Part shown: piece after piece, positions 1 to 8,588 of the stretch
Position numbering within the stretch: position 1 is the stretch's first letter
Layout: each line of letters begins with the position of its first letter
From: Streptomyces himalayensis subsp. himalayensis
GTDB taxonomy: Bacteria; Actinomycetota; Actinomycetes; Streptomycetales; Streptomycetaceae
Length of the DNA stretch: 64,000 bases
Direction of reading: 5' to 3'
NCBI RefSeq assembly: GCF_013778455.1
Contig: NZ_JACEHE010000006.1
Coordinates: 310,001-374,000, forward strand
Made by a program: the position numbers and the translations under genes
The notes under the pieces: model-generated
What the model was told of the DNA's origin: nothing
The model's database searches: none
What the model saw: only the letters and a program-made list of their open reading frames with translations

Positions 1-74
1 CTGCTCTCCAGCCAGGCCAGCAGCCTCGGGAGGCGAGCGGTGATCGAGTTCACGTTCCAGGTGGCGATGCGCAT
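1..74 (-). CDS. xthA: Exodeoxyribonuclease III, N-terminal fragment (runs off window)
   Basis: Only the first 24 or so codons lie in the window, read leftward from an ATG at 74-72. The peptide begins MRIATWNVNSITARL, the characteristic start of the ExoIII/AP-endonuclease family; the Asn of WNVNS is a catalytic/metal-site residue in that family. ExoIII removes nucleotides from 3' ends of duplex DNA and cuts at abasic sites in base-excision repair. The rest of the gene is outside the window. The 197 bp between it and the next gene hold only GC-rich sequence. Confidence 0.85.
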   Translation of the reverse strand, partial: MRIATWNVNSITARLPRLLAWLES

Positions 75-271
75 GCCCTACAAACTACCGGTCGGGTACG
101 ACAAACGTCCGGCCGCGTGGGTGAGCGGCCGCACGGCCGGGGCGCAGACGCTGCGGAAACCGCCCACCGCCGACTTGCCGCCCACCGCCGACATGCCGAC
201 CGCCGCCGTCACCGGCCGGCTGGTGAGCAGCCTGCCCGGCGCCGGCGGCGGAGGATACGGCGCGTGCTCTC

Positions 272-1318
272 TTACTTGGTGAGGTAGCTCTCCAGGTCCG
301 CGACGACCTCGTTCGCGGCCGTGACGCCGAGGCCGAGGTACCACGTCTCGTCCGGCACGTCGTAGGCGTGGCCGGCCTTGACGGCCTTCAGGTTCTTCCA
401 CAGCGGGTTGCCCTGGGCCTTGGACTTGTCGGTGGCCTTCGGGTCGCCGTAGACGCCGGTGAAGATGTAGTCGGCGTCGGCCTGATCGATGTTCTCGGCG
501 CTCACCTCGGCGGCGAGGTCCTCGATGTCCTGGTTCTTCGGGCGCGGGATGCCGGCGTCCTTGAGGATGGTGCCGATGAACGAGGCGTTGGCGTAGAGGC
601 GGATCACGCCGTCGGGCAGGTAGCGGACCATCGAGACGGTCGGCTTGTCCGCACCGAGCTTGTCGCTGAGCGCCGCCACCTTCTTGTCGTAAGCGGCGAG
701 CTGCGACTTGGCCTCGGCGGTCTTGTCGAGCGCCGCCGCGTTGAGAAGGTAGTTCTCCTTCCACGTGAAGCCGGGGCGGAGGGAGAAGATCGTCGGCGCG
801 ATCTGCTTCAGCTCGTCGTACTTGTCCGCGGCGCGCAGCTGGCTGCCGAGAATGAGGTCGGGCTTGAGCGCGGCGATGGCCTCGAGGTTGAGGTTGTTGA
901 TGGTGCCGACGTTCGTGGGGCTGCCGGCGTCCTTCTTCAGGTACGAGGGCAGCTCCGGGGAGCCCTCGGTGGGCGCGAGACCGACCGGCTTGATGCCCAG
1001 CGACACGACGTTGTCGAGCTCGCCGACGTCCAGGACGACGACGCGCTTGGGCTGGGACTTGATCTCGGTCTCGCCCATGGCATGGGTGACGGTGCGCGGC
1101 CATTCGCCGGGCCCTGCGTCGGTGCCCATCTCAGCGGTCTTCTTGGCGGCGTCGCCGAAGTCCTCGCCGCCCTGGGCGACGGCCTTCTTGTCGCTGGCTC
1201 CCGCCGTGGCCTTGGCCGACCCCTCACCGGAGTCGGACGAACCGCCGCATGCCGCGAGGGACAGCGTGGCGGCGACGACGAGGGCGACGGCAGCGGTGCC
1301 GCGGCGCCGAAGAGACAT
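272..1318 (-). CDS. Iron-siderophore ABC transporter, substrate-binding lipoprotein
   Basis: A 348-aa protein of the FecB/FepB/FhuD (cluster A-II) binding-protein type. It has a lipoprotein signal: a basic MSLRRRG start, a hydrophobic stretch and a lipobox LSLAAC with the lipidated Cys at residue 24. After a Ser/Gly/Ala/Lys-rich linker it runs through the family core (RVVVLDVGELDNVVSLGIKP, then LKPDLILGSQ and the long inter-lobe helix). It should capture a ferric siderophore outside the membrane and pass it to the permeases encoded just upstream. It is separated from the ATPase gene by about 220 bp and has its own iron box at 1358-1376, so it is probably a separate iron-repressed transcript. 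The exact siderophore cannot be told. Confidence 0.9.
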   Translation of the reverse strand: MSLRRRGTAAVALVVAATLSLAACGGSSDSGEGSAKATAGASDKKAVAQGGEDFGDAAKKTAEMGTDAGPGEWPRTVTHAMGETEIKSQPKRVVVLDVGELDNVVSLGIKPVGLAPTEGSPELPSYLKKDAGSPTNVGTINNLNLEAIAALKPDLILGSQLRAADKYDELKQIAPTIFSLRPGFTWKENYLLNAAALDKTAEAKSQLAAYDKKVAALSDKLGADKPTVSMVRYLPDGVIRLYANASFIGTILKDAGIPRPKNQDIEDLAAEVSAENIDQADADYIFTGVYGDPKATDKSKAQGNPLWKNLKAVKAGHAYDVPDETWYLGLGVTAANEVVADLESYLTK

Positions 1319-1357
1319 ACAAGGCTCCTGTGTTGCTGTGAATCACCTAAGAGATCC

Positions 1358-1376
1358 TTAGGTGAGGCTAACTTAT
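1358..1376 (-). promoter_or_regulatory. Iron box (IdeR/DmdR-type operator) of the binding-protein gene
   Basis: TTAGGTGAGGCTAACTTAT matches 16 of 19 positions of the actinobacterial iron box TTAGGTTAGGCTAACCTAA. It lies about 40 bp upstream of the lipoprotein start codon, where a Fe2+-loaded DtxR-family repressor would block transcription. The assignment rests on motif match and context. Confidence 0.85.
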
Positions 1377-1422
1377 GTTGACCCTGCGTAGGTACGGCAA
1401 GTGGCGGATCATGTGCTTCCGG

Positions 1423-1570
1423 TCACGGACGTGCGGTACTCAACTGGTCCAATTACGGGCGAGAATGATCGACTCGCCTGTTCACGGACACATAAGGTCA
1501 ACTCATCCGTTTACGGACGCGCGGTGGCCAAGTCGGCCATTCACGGACGTGCAGTCGTCAACTCGTCCGC
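1423..1570. repeat. Five degenerate 29-30 bp tandem repeats spanning the 3' end of the ATPase gene
   Basis: Units start at 1423, 1453, 1482, 1511 and 1541 and each opens with T(C/T)ACGG. The unit at 1541-1570 is the last part of the ATPase gene including its stop codon. On the minus strand it encodes ADELTTARP then stop, and the next unit encodes MADLATARP then stop. The array therefore looks like repeated copies of the gene's own 3' end, decaying with distance into the spacer before the lipoprotein gene. Confidence 0.8.
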
Positions 1571-2449
1571 GGGCCCGGCCTCATCGCCCTGACTGTCCCC
1601 GGGCCCGGCCTCGTCGCCCTGCCTGTCCGCAAGCCCCGCCTCGTCGCCCTCACCGCCCGGCTGCCAGGGCGCGCCCGGCACGACCAGAGGATCGCCCGTC
1701 ACCGGGTCCGGTACGACGACCGACGCAAGCCCGAAGACCTCCCGCACGAGATCCGCGGTGACGACGTCGCCGGGAGAGCCCTGCGCGACGATCCGGCCGG
1801 CCTTCATGGCGACCAGATGGTCGGCGTACCGTGCGGCCTGGTTGAGGTCGTGCAGGACGGCGACGACCGTCCGACCGCGCTCGCGGTTGAGCTGCCGGAC
1901 CACGTTCAGCACCTCGACCTGGTGGGCGATGTCGAGGTAGGTGGTCGGCTCGTCGAGCAGCAGCAGGTCGGTGTCCTGGGCGAGGGCCATGGCGATCCAG
2001 ACCCGCTGGCGCTGACCGCCGGACAGTTCGTCGACCAGCCGGTCGGCCAGGCCGCTGGTCCCGGTGCGCTCCATGGCCTCGGTGACGGCCTTCTCGTCGT
2101 CCCCCGACCACTGCCGCCACCACCTCTGGTGCGGCTGCCGCCCACGCGAGACCAGATCCGCGACCGTGATCCCTTCCGGCGCCACCGGGGTCTGCGGGAG
2201 CAGTCCGACGGCCTGGGCGATCTTCTTCGAAGGAATACGCGACAGCTCGGTGCCGTCGAGCAGGACCGCGCCGCGCCTCGGCTTGAGCAGCCGTCCCAGC
2301 GCCCGCAGGACGGTGGACTTGCCACAGGCGTTGGGGCCGACGATGACCGTGACCTGCCCGTCCGGTATCTCCAGGTCGAGGCCGTCGACGACGATGCGGT
2401 CCTCGTAGGCGAGGGTGAGCCCCCGGGCCGTAAGACGGTTGTCGGTCAC
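1541..2449 (-). CDS. Iron-siderophore ABC transporter, ATP-binding protein
   Basis: A 302-aa FecE/FepC-type ATPase that powers ferric-siderophore import. The Walker A motif GPNACGKST is at residues 38-46, the ABC signature LSGGQRQR is near 144, Walker B LLLLDEPT is near 165, and the switch His is in [14 protein letters not shown]. The start overlaps the stop of the upstream permease gene by 4 bp, so translation is coupled. The C-terminus is odd: about 45 residues rich in GDEAG repeats ([29 protein letters not shown]) extend past the normal end of the family, and the DNA repeat continues beyond the stop codon. Confidence 0.92.
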   Translation of the reverse strand: MTDNRLTARGLTLAYEDRIVVDGLDLEIPDGQVTVIVGPNACGKSTVLRALGRLLKPRRGAVLLDGTELSRIPSKKIAQAVGLLPQTPVAPEGITVADLVSRGRQPHQRWWRQWSGDDEKAVTEAMERTGTSGLADRLVDELSGGQRQRVWIAMALAQDTDLLLLDEPTTYLDIAHQVEVLNVVRQLNRERGRTVVAVLHDLNQAARYADHLVAMKAGRIVAQGSPGDVVTADLVREVFGLASVVVPDPVTGDPLVVPGAPWQPGGEGDEAGLADRQGDEAGPGDSQGDEAGPADELTTARP

Positions 2450-3519
2450 GCGGTGCCTCCGAAACGGCTAGAGGTGCGGGCGATCAGCCACATCAGATAC
2501 GGCGCGCCCACGGCCGCGGTGAGCACGCCCACCGGCAGCTCGGTCGGCGAGAACACGACGCGGGCCAGCAGGTCCGCCACGACCATGATCAGCGCGCCCG
2601 TCAACGCCGAGCACAGCAGCGGGATCTGGGCGGTGCGCGTGAGCCGGCGGGCGATCTGCGGGGCGAGCAGCGCCACGAAGTCGACCGGGCCCGCGGTGGC
2701 GGTCGCCACGGACGCGAGGACGACGCCGAGACCGACCAGGCCGAGGCGGACCCTGCCGAGCCGGACGCCGAGGGCGGTGGCCGTGTCGTCGTCGAACGAC
2801 ACGTCGCGCTGGGCCCGGGCCGCCCACACCACGAACGGCACGGCGACGAGCAGAATCACAGCGACGGGCGCCGCCTGGTCGTAGCCCCGGCCGTTGAGCG
2901 AGCCGGTGAGCCACACCTTGGCCTGCTGGGCCACGAGGTAGTCGCCCTTGGTCAGGAACAGCTGGGTCAACGAGCCGAGAGCGATCGAGAAACCGATCCC
3001 GATGAGCACGAAGCGGGAGGCGTGCAGGCCACGCCGCCAGGCGAAGACGTAGACCAGCAGTGCGGCGGCCAGACCACCGCCAATGGAGACATACGGCAGC
3101 GCGGTGAACGACGTGACGCCGAAGGTCATCGCCGCGACCGTCGCCGCACCCGCGCCATGGGTGACGCCGATGACGTCGGGGCTGGCGAGCGGGTTGCGGG
3201 CCACTGTCTGGACGAGGGCGCCGGCCACGCCGAACGCGGTGCCGACCAGCAGACCGACGGTCAGACGGGGCATGCGCAACGTGCCCACGACGAGTTCGTC
3301 CGGGCTCGGCTGCCCGAGCAGCACGCGGACGACCTCCGCAGGCGAGACGAAGGACTGCCCGACGCACAGATACGCCACCACTGCCACGGCCAGCAGCACG
3401 CCGACCGCAGCCGTGACCACACTCGCGCGCCGGTGCAGCAGAAAACTGGCCTGCCCGGCACGCAGCACGGCGTATCCGGCCGGGCTCACCGTACGCACCG
3501 GATCCGCGACCCGCGTCAC
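2446..3519 (-). CDS. Iron-siderophore ABC transporter, FecCD-family permease
   Basis: A 357-aa integral membrane protein of the FecCD/BtuC family with about ten hydrophobic segments. Family hallmarks include [16 protein letters not shown] in the first third and [17 protein letters not shown], the cytoplasmic coupling helix that contacts the ATPase. The reading frame is open further upstream, but that part is a shadow of the first permease. The GTG at 3519-3517 ([13 protein letters not shown]) overlaps the preceding stop as GTGA and is the natural start. It would form a heterodimeric channel with the product of 3516-4520. Confidence 0.9.
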   Translation of the reverse strand: MTRVADPVRTVSPAGYAVLRAGQASFLLHRRASVVTAAVGVLLAVAVVAYLCVGQSFVSPAEVVRVLLGQPSPDELVVGTLRMPRLTVGLLVGTAFGVAGALVQTVARNPLASPDVIGVTHGAGAATVAAMTFGVTSFTALPYVSIGGGLAAALLVYVFAWRRGLHASRFVLIGIGFSIALGSLTQLFLTKGDYLVAQQAKVWLTGSLNGRGYDQAAPVAVILLVAVPFVVWAARAQRDVSFDDDTATALGVRLGRVRLGLVGLGVVLASVATATAGPVDFVALLAPQIARRLTRTAQIPLLCSALTGALIMVVADLLARVVFSPTELPVGVLTAAVGAPYLMWLIARTSSRFGGTA

Positions 3520-4520
3520 GCCGCCACCACCGCCTTGCGCCGTACCAGGGCGACCAGGAACGGCACACCCAGCAATGCGGTCATGACGGCCACCGGCACC
3601 TCCGACGGCGGGAAGACGATACGGCCTATGACGTCCGCGACCAGGATCATCACCGGTCCGAGCAGCGCGGCCAGGGGCAGGACCCAGCGGTGACCAGTGC
3701 CCACCAGCGCCCGTGCGATGTGGGGGACGGCCAGGCCCGTGAAGGCGATGGGCCCGGCGGCAGCGACCGCGACGCCGGTGAGGACCGTCGCCCCGAGCGC
3801 TCCGAGGACCCGCAGCAACCCGACATTGTGGCCGAGGCTCTTGGCCACGTCCTCCCCCAGCGCCATCGCGTCGAGGCCGCGCGCCATCGCAGCTACGAGG
3901 AGAAGTCCCGCAACCAGGAACGGCAGGATCTGGCCCACGATTTCGGCATCGCGCCCGCTGACCGACCCGACCTGCCAGAAACGGAACTCGTCCAGCGCGC
4001 GGGCGTTGGTGGTGACGATGGCCGAAACCAGCGAGGCCAGCAGGGCGTTCATCGCGGCACCGGCCAGCGCGAGCTTCACCGGGGTGGCCCCGCCGCGCCC
4101 GCTGCCGGCGATCACATAGGCGGTCACCGCCGCGATGCCGGCGCCCACGAAGGCGAACCACACGTAGCCGCTCAGTGTGTGCACGCCCGCGAAGGCGATC
4201 GCGCAGACCACGCCCAGCGACGCGCCCTGGCTGACACCCAGGATTCCGGGCTCGGCGATCGGGTTGCGCGTGATGCCCTGCATCACCGTGCCGGCCACGG
4301 CCAGCGCGACCCCGACCAGCACGCCGACGATCGTGCGCGGCACCCGAAGGGCGCGTACGACCTGGGCGTTGTCGTCGGTACCGCCATGCAGCAGGGCGTC
4401 CACCACCTCGCCCGGGGCAATGGCACGGCTCCCGACCGCAAGGCTGAGCAGCACAGCGAGGAGCAGCAGCAACGTGCCCACGACCAGCCAGCCGACGCGG
4501 CGCGAGGTCGTTCGGGACAT
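3516..4520 (-). CDS. Iron-siderophore ABC transporter, FecCD-family permease
   Basis: A 334-aa FecCD-family permease and the first gene of the importer operon. Family motifs are visible: RVPRTIVGVLVGVALAVAG, NPIAEPGILGVSQGASLG, GPIAFTGLAVPHIARALVG and the C-terminal FPPSEVPVAVMTALLGVPFL. The order permease, permease, ATPase, with 4-bp overlaps at both junctions, is the standard arrangement for siderophore uptake operons. An iron box at 4539-4557 sits about 20 bp upstream of the ATG, so expression should be repressed when iron is plentiful. Confidence 0.92.
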   Translation of the reverse strand: MSRTTSRRVGWLVVGTLLLLLAVLLSLAVGSRAIAPGEVVDALLHGGTDDNAQVVRALRVPRTIVGVLVGVALAVAGTVMQGITRNPIAEPGILGVSQGASLGVVCAIAFAGVHTLSGYVWFAFVGAGIAAVTAYVIAGSGRGGATPVKLALAGAAMNALLASLVSAIVTTNARALDEFRFWQVGSVSGRDAEIVGQILPFLVAGLLLVAAMARGLDAMALGEDVAKSLGHNVGLLRVLGALGATVLTGVAVAAAGPIAFTGLAVPHIARALVGTGHRWVLPLAALLGPVMILVADVIGRIVFPPSEVPVAVMTALLGVPFLVALVRRKAVVAA

Positions 4521-4538
4521 GCGCTCGCTCTCTCGAAG

Positions 4539-4557
4539 TTAGTTAAGGCTCAGCTAA
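4539..4557 (-). promoter_or_regulatory. Iron box of the permease operon
   Basis: TTAGTTAAGGCTCAGCTAA matches 15 of 19 positions of the IdeR/DmdR consensus TTAGGTTAGGCTAACCTAA and lies immediately upstream of the first permease start. It is the second iron box of this transport locus. Just beyond it, at 4577-4613, a 14-bp direct repeat (TGGCTTGTGCAGGG) occurs twice with a 23-bp period; its meaning is unknown. Confidence 0.8.
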
Positions 4558-4622
4558 GAATAAGGTGCCCTCCGGGTGGCTTGTGCAGGGGGTGCGTCCT
4601 GGCTTGTGCAGGGCGTGCGCTG

Positions 4623-5255
4623 TCAGAGCTCGGCAGAGGCGCCCGGCGCCAGACGGAGGTGCTCCGCGCCGCCCAGCGCGCCGATCTGGTTGTCGTAGAT
4701 GGGCCGCGCCAGATCCGTGAGCAGCGCGTCATGGATGTCGTACGCCCGCTGCGGCTTGACCTCGCGGACGTAGTCGATGACCTCGGAGATCTTGTTCCAG
4801 GGAGCCATCACCGGAAGCATCAGCGTCTCGACCGCGTGGCCGGGGACCGTGAGGGCGTCGCCCGGGTGGAAGACCGACCCGTCGACGAGGTAGCCGACGT
4901 TGGTGATGCGCGGAATGTCCGGGTGGATGACGGCGTGCAGTTCGCCGTGCACCTGGACGTCGAACCCGGCGGCCGTGAACGTGTCGCCGTGCCCGACGGT
5001 GTGCACGCGTCCCGGGAAGGCGGGCGCGATCTTGTCCGCGACGGACTTCAGCGTCCAGATCTCGGCGGCCGGGTTGGACTCGAGACCGGCCCGCAGCCGC
5101 TGCTCGTTGAAGTGGTCGGCGTGTTCGTGCGTGACGAGGATCGCGTCGGCACCGACCGCGGCGTCCTCCTCGCTGAAGGCGCCGGGGTCGATGACGAGGG
5201 TCTGACCGTCCTTCTCCAGCCTGATGCAGGCGTGCGACTTCTTCGTGAGCTTCAT
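4623..5255 (-). CDS. MBL-fold metallohydrolase (UlaG/YcjR-like)
   Basis: A 210-aa metallo-beta-lactamase-fold protein. The metal-binding motif is THEHADH (around residue 60), followed by VGHGDTF, HAVIHPD and FHPGDALTVP, which supply further metal ligands. Proteins of this short type are usually annotated as predicted Zn-dependent hydrolases or nucleases of unknown substrate. The ATG at 5255 (MKLTKKSHAC) is preferred over the ATG three codons earlier because an AGGA ribosome-binding site sits 8 nt before it. It is a single gene with no obvious partner. Confidence 0.8.
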   Translation of the reverse strand: MKLTKKSHACIRLEKDGQTLVIDPGAFSEEDAAVGADAILVTHEHADHFNEQRLRAGLESNPAAEIWTLKSVADKIAPAFPGRVHTVGHGDTFTAAGFDVQVHGELHAVIHPDIPRITNVGYLVDGSVFHPGDALTVPGHAVETLMLPVMAPWNKISEVIDYVREVKPQRAYDIHDALLTDLARPIYDNQIGALGGAEHLRLAPGASAEL

Positions 5256-5325
5256 GCGTCCCATCCTGCAACGCGGCCCGTGTCGCGTGATGCACCGCGG
5301 GGGACTTCGCGGCGGCCCGGGTGTG

Positions 5326-5409
5326 CCCTTCTCTCCGGTCTCGCCGTTCTCTCCGGTCTCGCCGTTCTCTCCGGTCTCGCCCTTCTCTCCGGTCTCGTCC
5401 CCGGTCTCG
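5326..5409. repeat. Tandem 18-bp repeats between pcaL and the MBL gene
   Basis: Four copies of an 18-bp unit (CC[C/G]TTCTCTCCGGTCTCG) run from 5326 to 5397, followed by a partial copy ending in CCGGTCTCG at 5409. They end 5 bp before the pcaL stop codon. No hairpin or coding role is evident; the array looks like simple slippage expansion. Confidence 0.85.
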
Positions 5410-5414
5410 GGCCG

Positions 5415-6731
5415 TCACTCCTGAGGAGTGGTCTCCTCCCTTATGACCGCCTGCGCCACCTTGAACGCGCTGTTGGCCGCCGGGACTCCGCAGTAGACCG
5501 CGGCGTGCAGCAGCACTTCCTTGATCTCGGCCGGGGTGAGCCCGTTGCGCAGGGCCGCCCGGGTGTGGAAGGCGAGTTCCTCGAGATGGCCGCCCGCGAC
5601 CAGGGCCGTGAGGGTGACGCAGCTGCGGGTGCGCCGGTCGAGCCCGGGCCGGTTCCAGATCTCGCCCCAGGCGTACCGGGTGATGAGCTCCTGGAAGTCC
5701 CCGGAGAAGTCGTCGGCCGCCGCCAGTGCCCGGTCGACGTGCGCATCGCCGAGCACCTCCCGGCGGACCTTCAGACCTGCTTCGTACGGGTCGGGGCGGA
5801 CCCCGGCGACGGGCTGCTCCGCCATCGGCGCGATCTCCGCGACGGGCCCGGTGGACGGCGGGGCGAGCACCGGCTTGACGGGGGGCGCCACGATCGCCAT
5901 CTGTCCCGTGGTCGCGTCGACGGCGGTCTGCCAGGCCGTGGAGAAGTGACGTATCAGCAGATCGGTGACGGCCGCCGGCTGCTCGACGGGCGCGAGATGC
6001 GAGGCGCCGGGGACGACGGCGAGCCGGGCGTCGGGTATCCCGGCGACCAGCGTGCGGGCCTCGGCGGGCCCGGTCACCTGGTCCTCCGAGCCGACAAGGA
6101 CGAGCGTGGGAACGCCGATGCGGCCGAGCTCGGCGCGGATGTCGAAGGCGGCGAGCGCCTCGCAGGCCGCTATGTAGCAGCCGGGGTCGGTGGTCCGCAC
6201 CATCTGTACGGCCCACTCGGTGATCGCGGGCTGGGCGGCGGCGAATCCGGGGGTGAACCACCGCTCGGGCGAGGTGCGGGCGATCGGGTCGAGGCCGTTC
6301 GTGCGGACGATCACGCCGCGCTGCCGGAACTCGTCGGCCGTGCCGAACCGGGGTGAGGCGGCGATCAGTACGAGCGAGGCGAGCCGCTCCGGGTGGCGCA
6401 GCGCGAGGTCGGCGCCGATGGCACCACCCAGTGCGCAGCCCGCGTAGCCGAACCGCTGCACACCGAGCTCGTCGAGCGTGGCGAGCAGCCGGTCGGCCAG
6501 CTCGCCGACCGAAGGGGCGGGGTGCGCCGGGGCGCCGCCGTGTCCCGGCAGGTCGAACCGGAGCACCCGCCACTGGCGCGTCAGCTCCGGGACCTGCCGG
6601 TCCCACATGTGCCATGTGGTACCCAGGGAGGGTCCCAAGATCAGGACCGGCGCGTCTTCTGGCCCGTCAAAGCGGTATTGCAGGGTGTTCGGTGGTGTCT
6701 CGCTCACCCGTCTGAGCCTCTCATCTGTCAC
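5415..6731 (-). CDS. pcaL: Fused 3-oxoadipate enol-lactonase / 4-carboxymuconolactone decarboxylase
   Basis: A 438-aa two-domain protein. Residues about 15-260 are an alpha/beta hydrolase of the PcaD type: oxyanion loop LGPSLGTTWHMWD, RFDLPGHGGA, and Asp and His in VGSEDQVTG and GASHLAPVEQP. Residues about 310-438 are a carboxymuconolactone decarboxylase domain (RRTRSCVTLTALVAGGHLEE, CGVPAANSAFKVA). Together these catalyse two successive steps of the protocatechuate branch of the beta-ketoadipate pathway, and the fusion is known from actinomycetes. Oddly, the nucleophile elbow reads GYAGCALGG, with Ala100 where Ser is expected. No other pca gene is in the window, so the partners must be outside it or lost. 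The start is GTG. Confidence 0.87.
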   Translation of the reverse strand: MTDERLRRVSETPPNTLQYRFDGPEDAPVLILGPSLGTTWHMWDRQVPELTRQWRVLRFDLPGHGGAPAHPAPSVGELADRLLATLDELGVQRFGYAGCALGGAIGADLALRHPERLASLVLIAASPRFGTADEFRQRGVIVRTNGLDPIARTSPERWFTPGFAAAQPAITEWAVQMVRTTDPGCYIAACEALAAFDIRAELGRIGVPTLVLVGSEDQVTGPAEARTLVAGIPDARLAVVPGASHLAPVEQPAAVTDLLIRHFSTAWQTAVDATTGQMAIVAPPVKPVLAPPSTGPVAEIAPMAEQPVAGVRPDPYEAGLKVRREVLGDAHVDRALAAADDFSGDFQELITRYAWGEIWNRPGLDRRTRSCVTLTALVAGGHLEELAFHTRAALRNGLTPAEIKEVLLHAAVYCGVPAANSAFKVAQAVIREETTPQE

Positions 6732-7165
6732 GAGATGTCACATCGCCGGGGTGGGCCTAGCGGGCCTTGCCCCGCTCCGATCCTGCCGACGAGAACCCGG
6801 GTATACATTCTCCGGCATGTACTCGTGGCCGTGTCGGCAGTGGGCCCTCCGGGCGCGTGCCCTCCTTCAGTCGCTACGAGCAACGCATTCCACTTTGATC
6901 ACGGCCTCCAGGCGGTTCAGGAAGCAGCATCGAGTGTGGTGGCACGAACGAGGCTCGGCGTGATCCACCTGGAAACCTTCCGAAATCCCGCCCAACAGCA
7001 GCTTAAACACCACACGGTGAACGCTTGGTAGAAGGCTCGGCCGTAGCCGGATGCTCTCAGTTACAGCCACCGGTCCAAAACCAGCAAGCGGACTCCGAAG
7101 CCACCTCGCCCCAATCCTGCAGGCCATACGGCGCGCAAGGTCGCTCGGCTCATAGTCCGCGTGGC
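6732..7165. other. 434-bp region with no convincing gene, between pcaL and the integrase
   Basis: No open frame here has the expected codon bias or a recognisable product. It lies on the 3' side of the integrase gene, where the left attachment site of an integrative element would be expected. I could not find a tRNA 3' end or a matching direct repeat to define one. Confidence 0.5.
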
Positions 7166-8392
7166 TCACTCTTGCCCCTCTGCCGCACCCCCGTGCAGGC
7201 CATCCCAAGTGGTGGCGGCTCCGCGAAGATCTTCTACATCCGGCTTGACGTACCACCGCTTGGTCGTCTTTACATTCGCATGTCCGGCCCATCGCGCGAG
7301 GATGTGGTCCGGGACGCCGTTGTTGGCCAGGAAGGTGAAGCACGACGAGCGTGCGTCGTAGAGCCTGACGCGACGGAGCCCGAGAAGCTCCATAAGCCGG
7401 TACGCGCGTCGGCGAAGTTGCTTGATCGTGAAGGCGTCGCCCACCTCATGCGCCAGCACGTAGCCCGACACCGTGTACGCCTCCCCCAGAGCGAGCCTCT
7501 CCTCGGCTTGGAGAGCCCGGAATGCCTTGAGGGCTCCCAGCACCAGCGCCGGCAGCGGCAGATCCCGCTCACCCGCAAGAGACTTGGTGTCCTTCTCCAC
7601 CACGTACCGGTTGCCCATCATCGTGCGCGTGTTGGCAATGACGATCGTGGCGTTCTCCAAGTCAACGTCTTCCCACCGGAGGCCGCAGACTTCAGCTGGA
7701 CGAAGCCCCATCAGCGAAAGAAGAAGCGCAGCATAGAGACGCTCACCCCTAATTCCATGGATGAATTTCTGAACCTCCTGGACGTTCCAGGGCGGCACCT
7801 CCTCTTTAGTCTTCCGCTCTTCCTTGCGCGCCCTCCGGGGAATGGTCACGTGCGCAGCGACATTGACGTACACCAACCGCCGGGTAACGGCTCTCCCCAG
7901 CGCTTCCTTCAGCCGAGCGAGGCTCATATCCACACTCGTGACACTGAGTGGCGTCCCGGCCCTTTTACCACGCACGCGGCCATGCGCCAGCGCCCAGTCC
8001 CTCCACTCTTCCACGTGCTCTTCAGTAAGGTCCTGGAGACGGATATTGCCGAGCCTCCCCCGAACTCGGTCCAGGGTAATCCCGTAGTTGTAGATGGTGG
8101 TTTCTTCGAGGTCCTCCGCTTTCATGGCCAGCCATCGGTCGAGCCACTCATTCACGGTGATCTTATTGGGTGGTACAAGCGACCCATCATGCCGCCGATT
8201 AGTTATGTTCGCATACTCAGCCCTAGCTTCCTTCAACGAGTCGAAGGTGCGCCTCAACTGCTTACGCTTCCCAGTTTCGGGGTCGATTCCTGCGTCGACA
8301 ACAAACCGGTATCGAACCTTCCCCTTCGAGTTCGGCGGAAGTTTCTTGATGGGATCGGACAGAATACTCACTCTCCTCGAACAGGCGGACAT
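7166..8392 (-). CDS. Tyrosine site-specific recombinase (integrase)
   Basis: About 408 aa with an N-terminal arm-binding part, a SAM-like core-binding domain (ITVNEWLDRWLAMKAEDLEETT) and a C-terminal catalytic domain. The active-site series is visible: first Arg in LMGLRPAEVCGLRW, Lys in VVEKDTKS, YDAR in place of the usual HxxR (a variant seen in actinomycete integrases), GH in RWAGHANVKTTKR and the nucleophile Tyr in RWYVKP. The start is uncertain: ATG at 8392 or a GTG at 8371 immediately after GAGGAGA. Several ATA, AAT and AAG codons and a lower GC content set it apart from its neighbours and suggest transfer. It probably drove insertion of an AICE-like element now mostly lost. Confidence 0.88.
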   Translation of the reverse strand: MSACSRRVSILSDPIKKLPPNSKGKVRYRFVVDAGIDPETGKRKQLRRTFDSLKEARAEYANITNRRHDGSLVPPNKITVNEWLDRWLAMKAEDLEETTIYNYGITLDRVRGRLGNIRLQDLTEEHVEEWRDWALAHGRVRGKRAGTPLSVTSVDMSLARLKEALGRAVTRRLVYVNVAAHVTIPRRARKEERKTKEEVPPWNVQEVQKFIHGIRGERLYAALLLSLMGLRPAEVCGLRWEDVDLENATIVIANTRTMMGNRYVVEKDTKSLAGERDLPLPALVLGALKAFRALQAEERLALGEAYTVSGYVLAHEVGDAFTIKQLRRRAYRLMELLGLRRVRLYDARSSCFTFLANNGVPDHILARWAGHANVKTTKRWYVKPDVEDLRGAATTWDGLHGGAAEGQE

Positions 8393-8500
8393 AACTTCAC
8401 AACGCGCGTCTACCGATCGGGGTAGGCAAACTAGCCGCACCATTCGCTACGGCTCCACTGCCTAGCACAGCCGGGTGCGAACACCATTAATGCTCCGCAC

Positions 8501-8527
8501 GATCCCCGGTTTCGGTAACCGGGGATC
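8501..8527. terminator. 11-bp stem hairpin upstream of the integrase
   Basis: GATCCCCGGTT and AACCGGGGATC form a perfect 11-bp stem with a TCGGT loop. It stands between the integrase start and the decayed gene at 8589-8954, both on the minus strand. It could be the terminator of the latter or an operator for the integrase promoter. No T-run is present. Confidence 0.55.
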
Positions 8528-8588
8528 GTCTGCTACGTATCGCCCTGCATTACGGGAGCCTGCCCATCACCCGTTTCTTCGCCTCGGT

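Noticed and set aside
1400..1592. Short direct repeats resembling a CRISPR array
   Set aside because: Units abut each other with no spacers and are explained as copies of the ATPase gene's 3' end.
5224..5424. Plus-strand frame encoding repeated FSPVS
   Set aside because: Pure product of the 18-bp DNA repeats and overlaps the MBL gene start; no ribosome-binding site.
3690..6356. Very long open frame (888 codons) on the plus strand
   Set aside because: It lies opposite the permease, MBL and pcaL genes and is low-complexity, rich in Arg/Gly/Asp; a typical antisense shadow in high-GC DNA.
6817..6963. Possible short gene starting MYSWPCRQW upstream of pcaL
   Set aside because: No ribosome-binding site and no recognisable continuation; the bias fades after a few codons.
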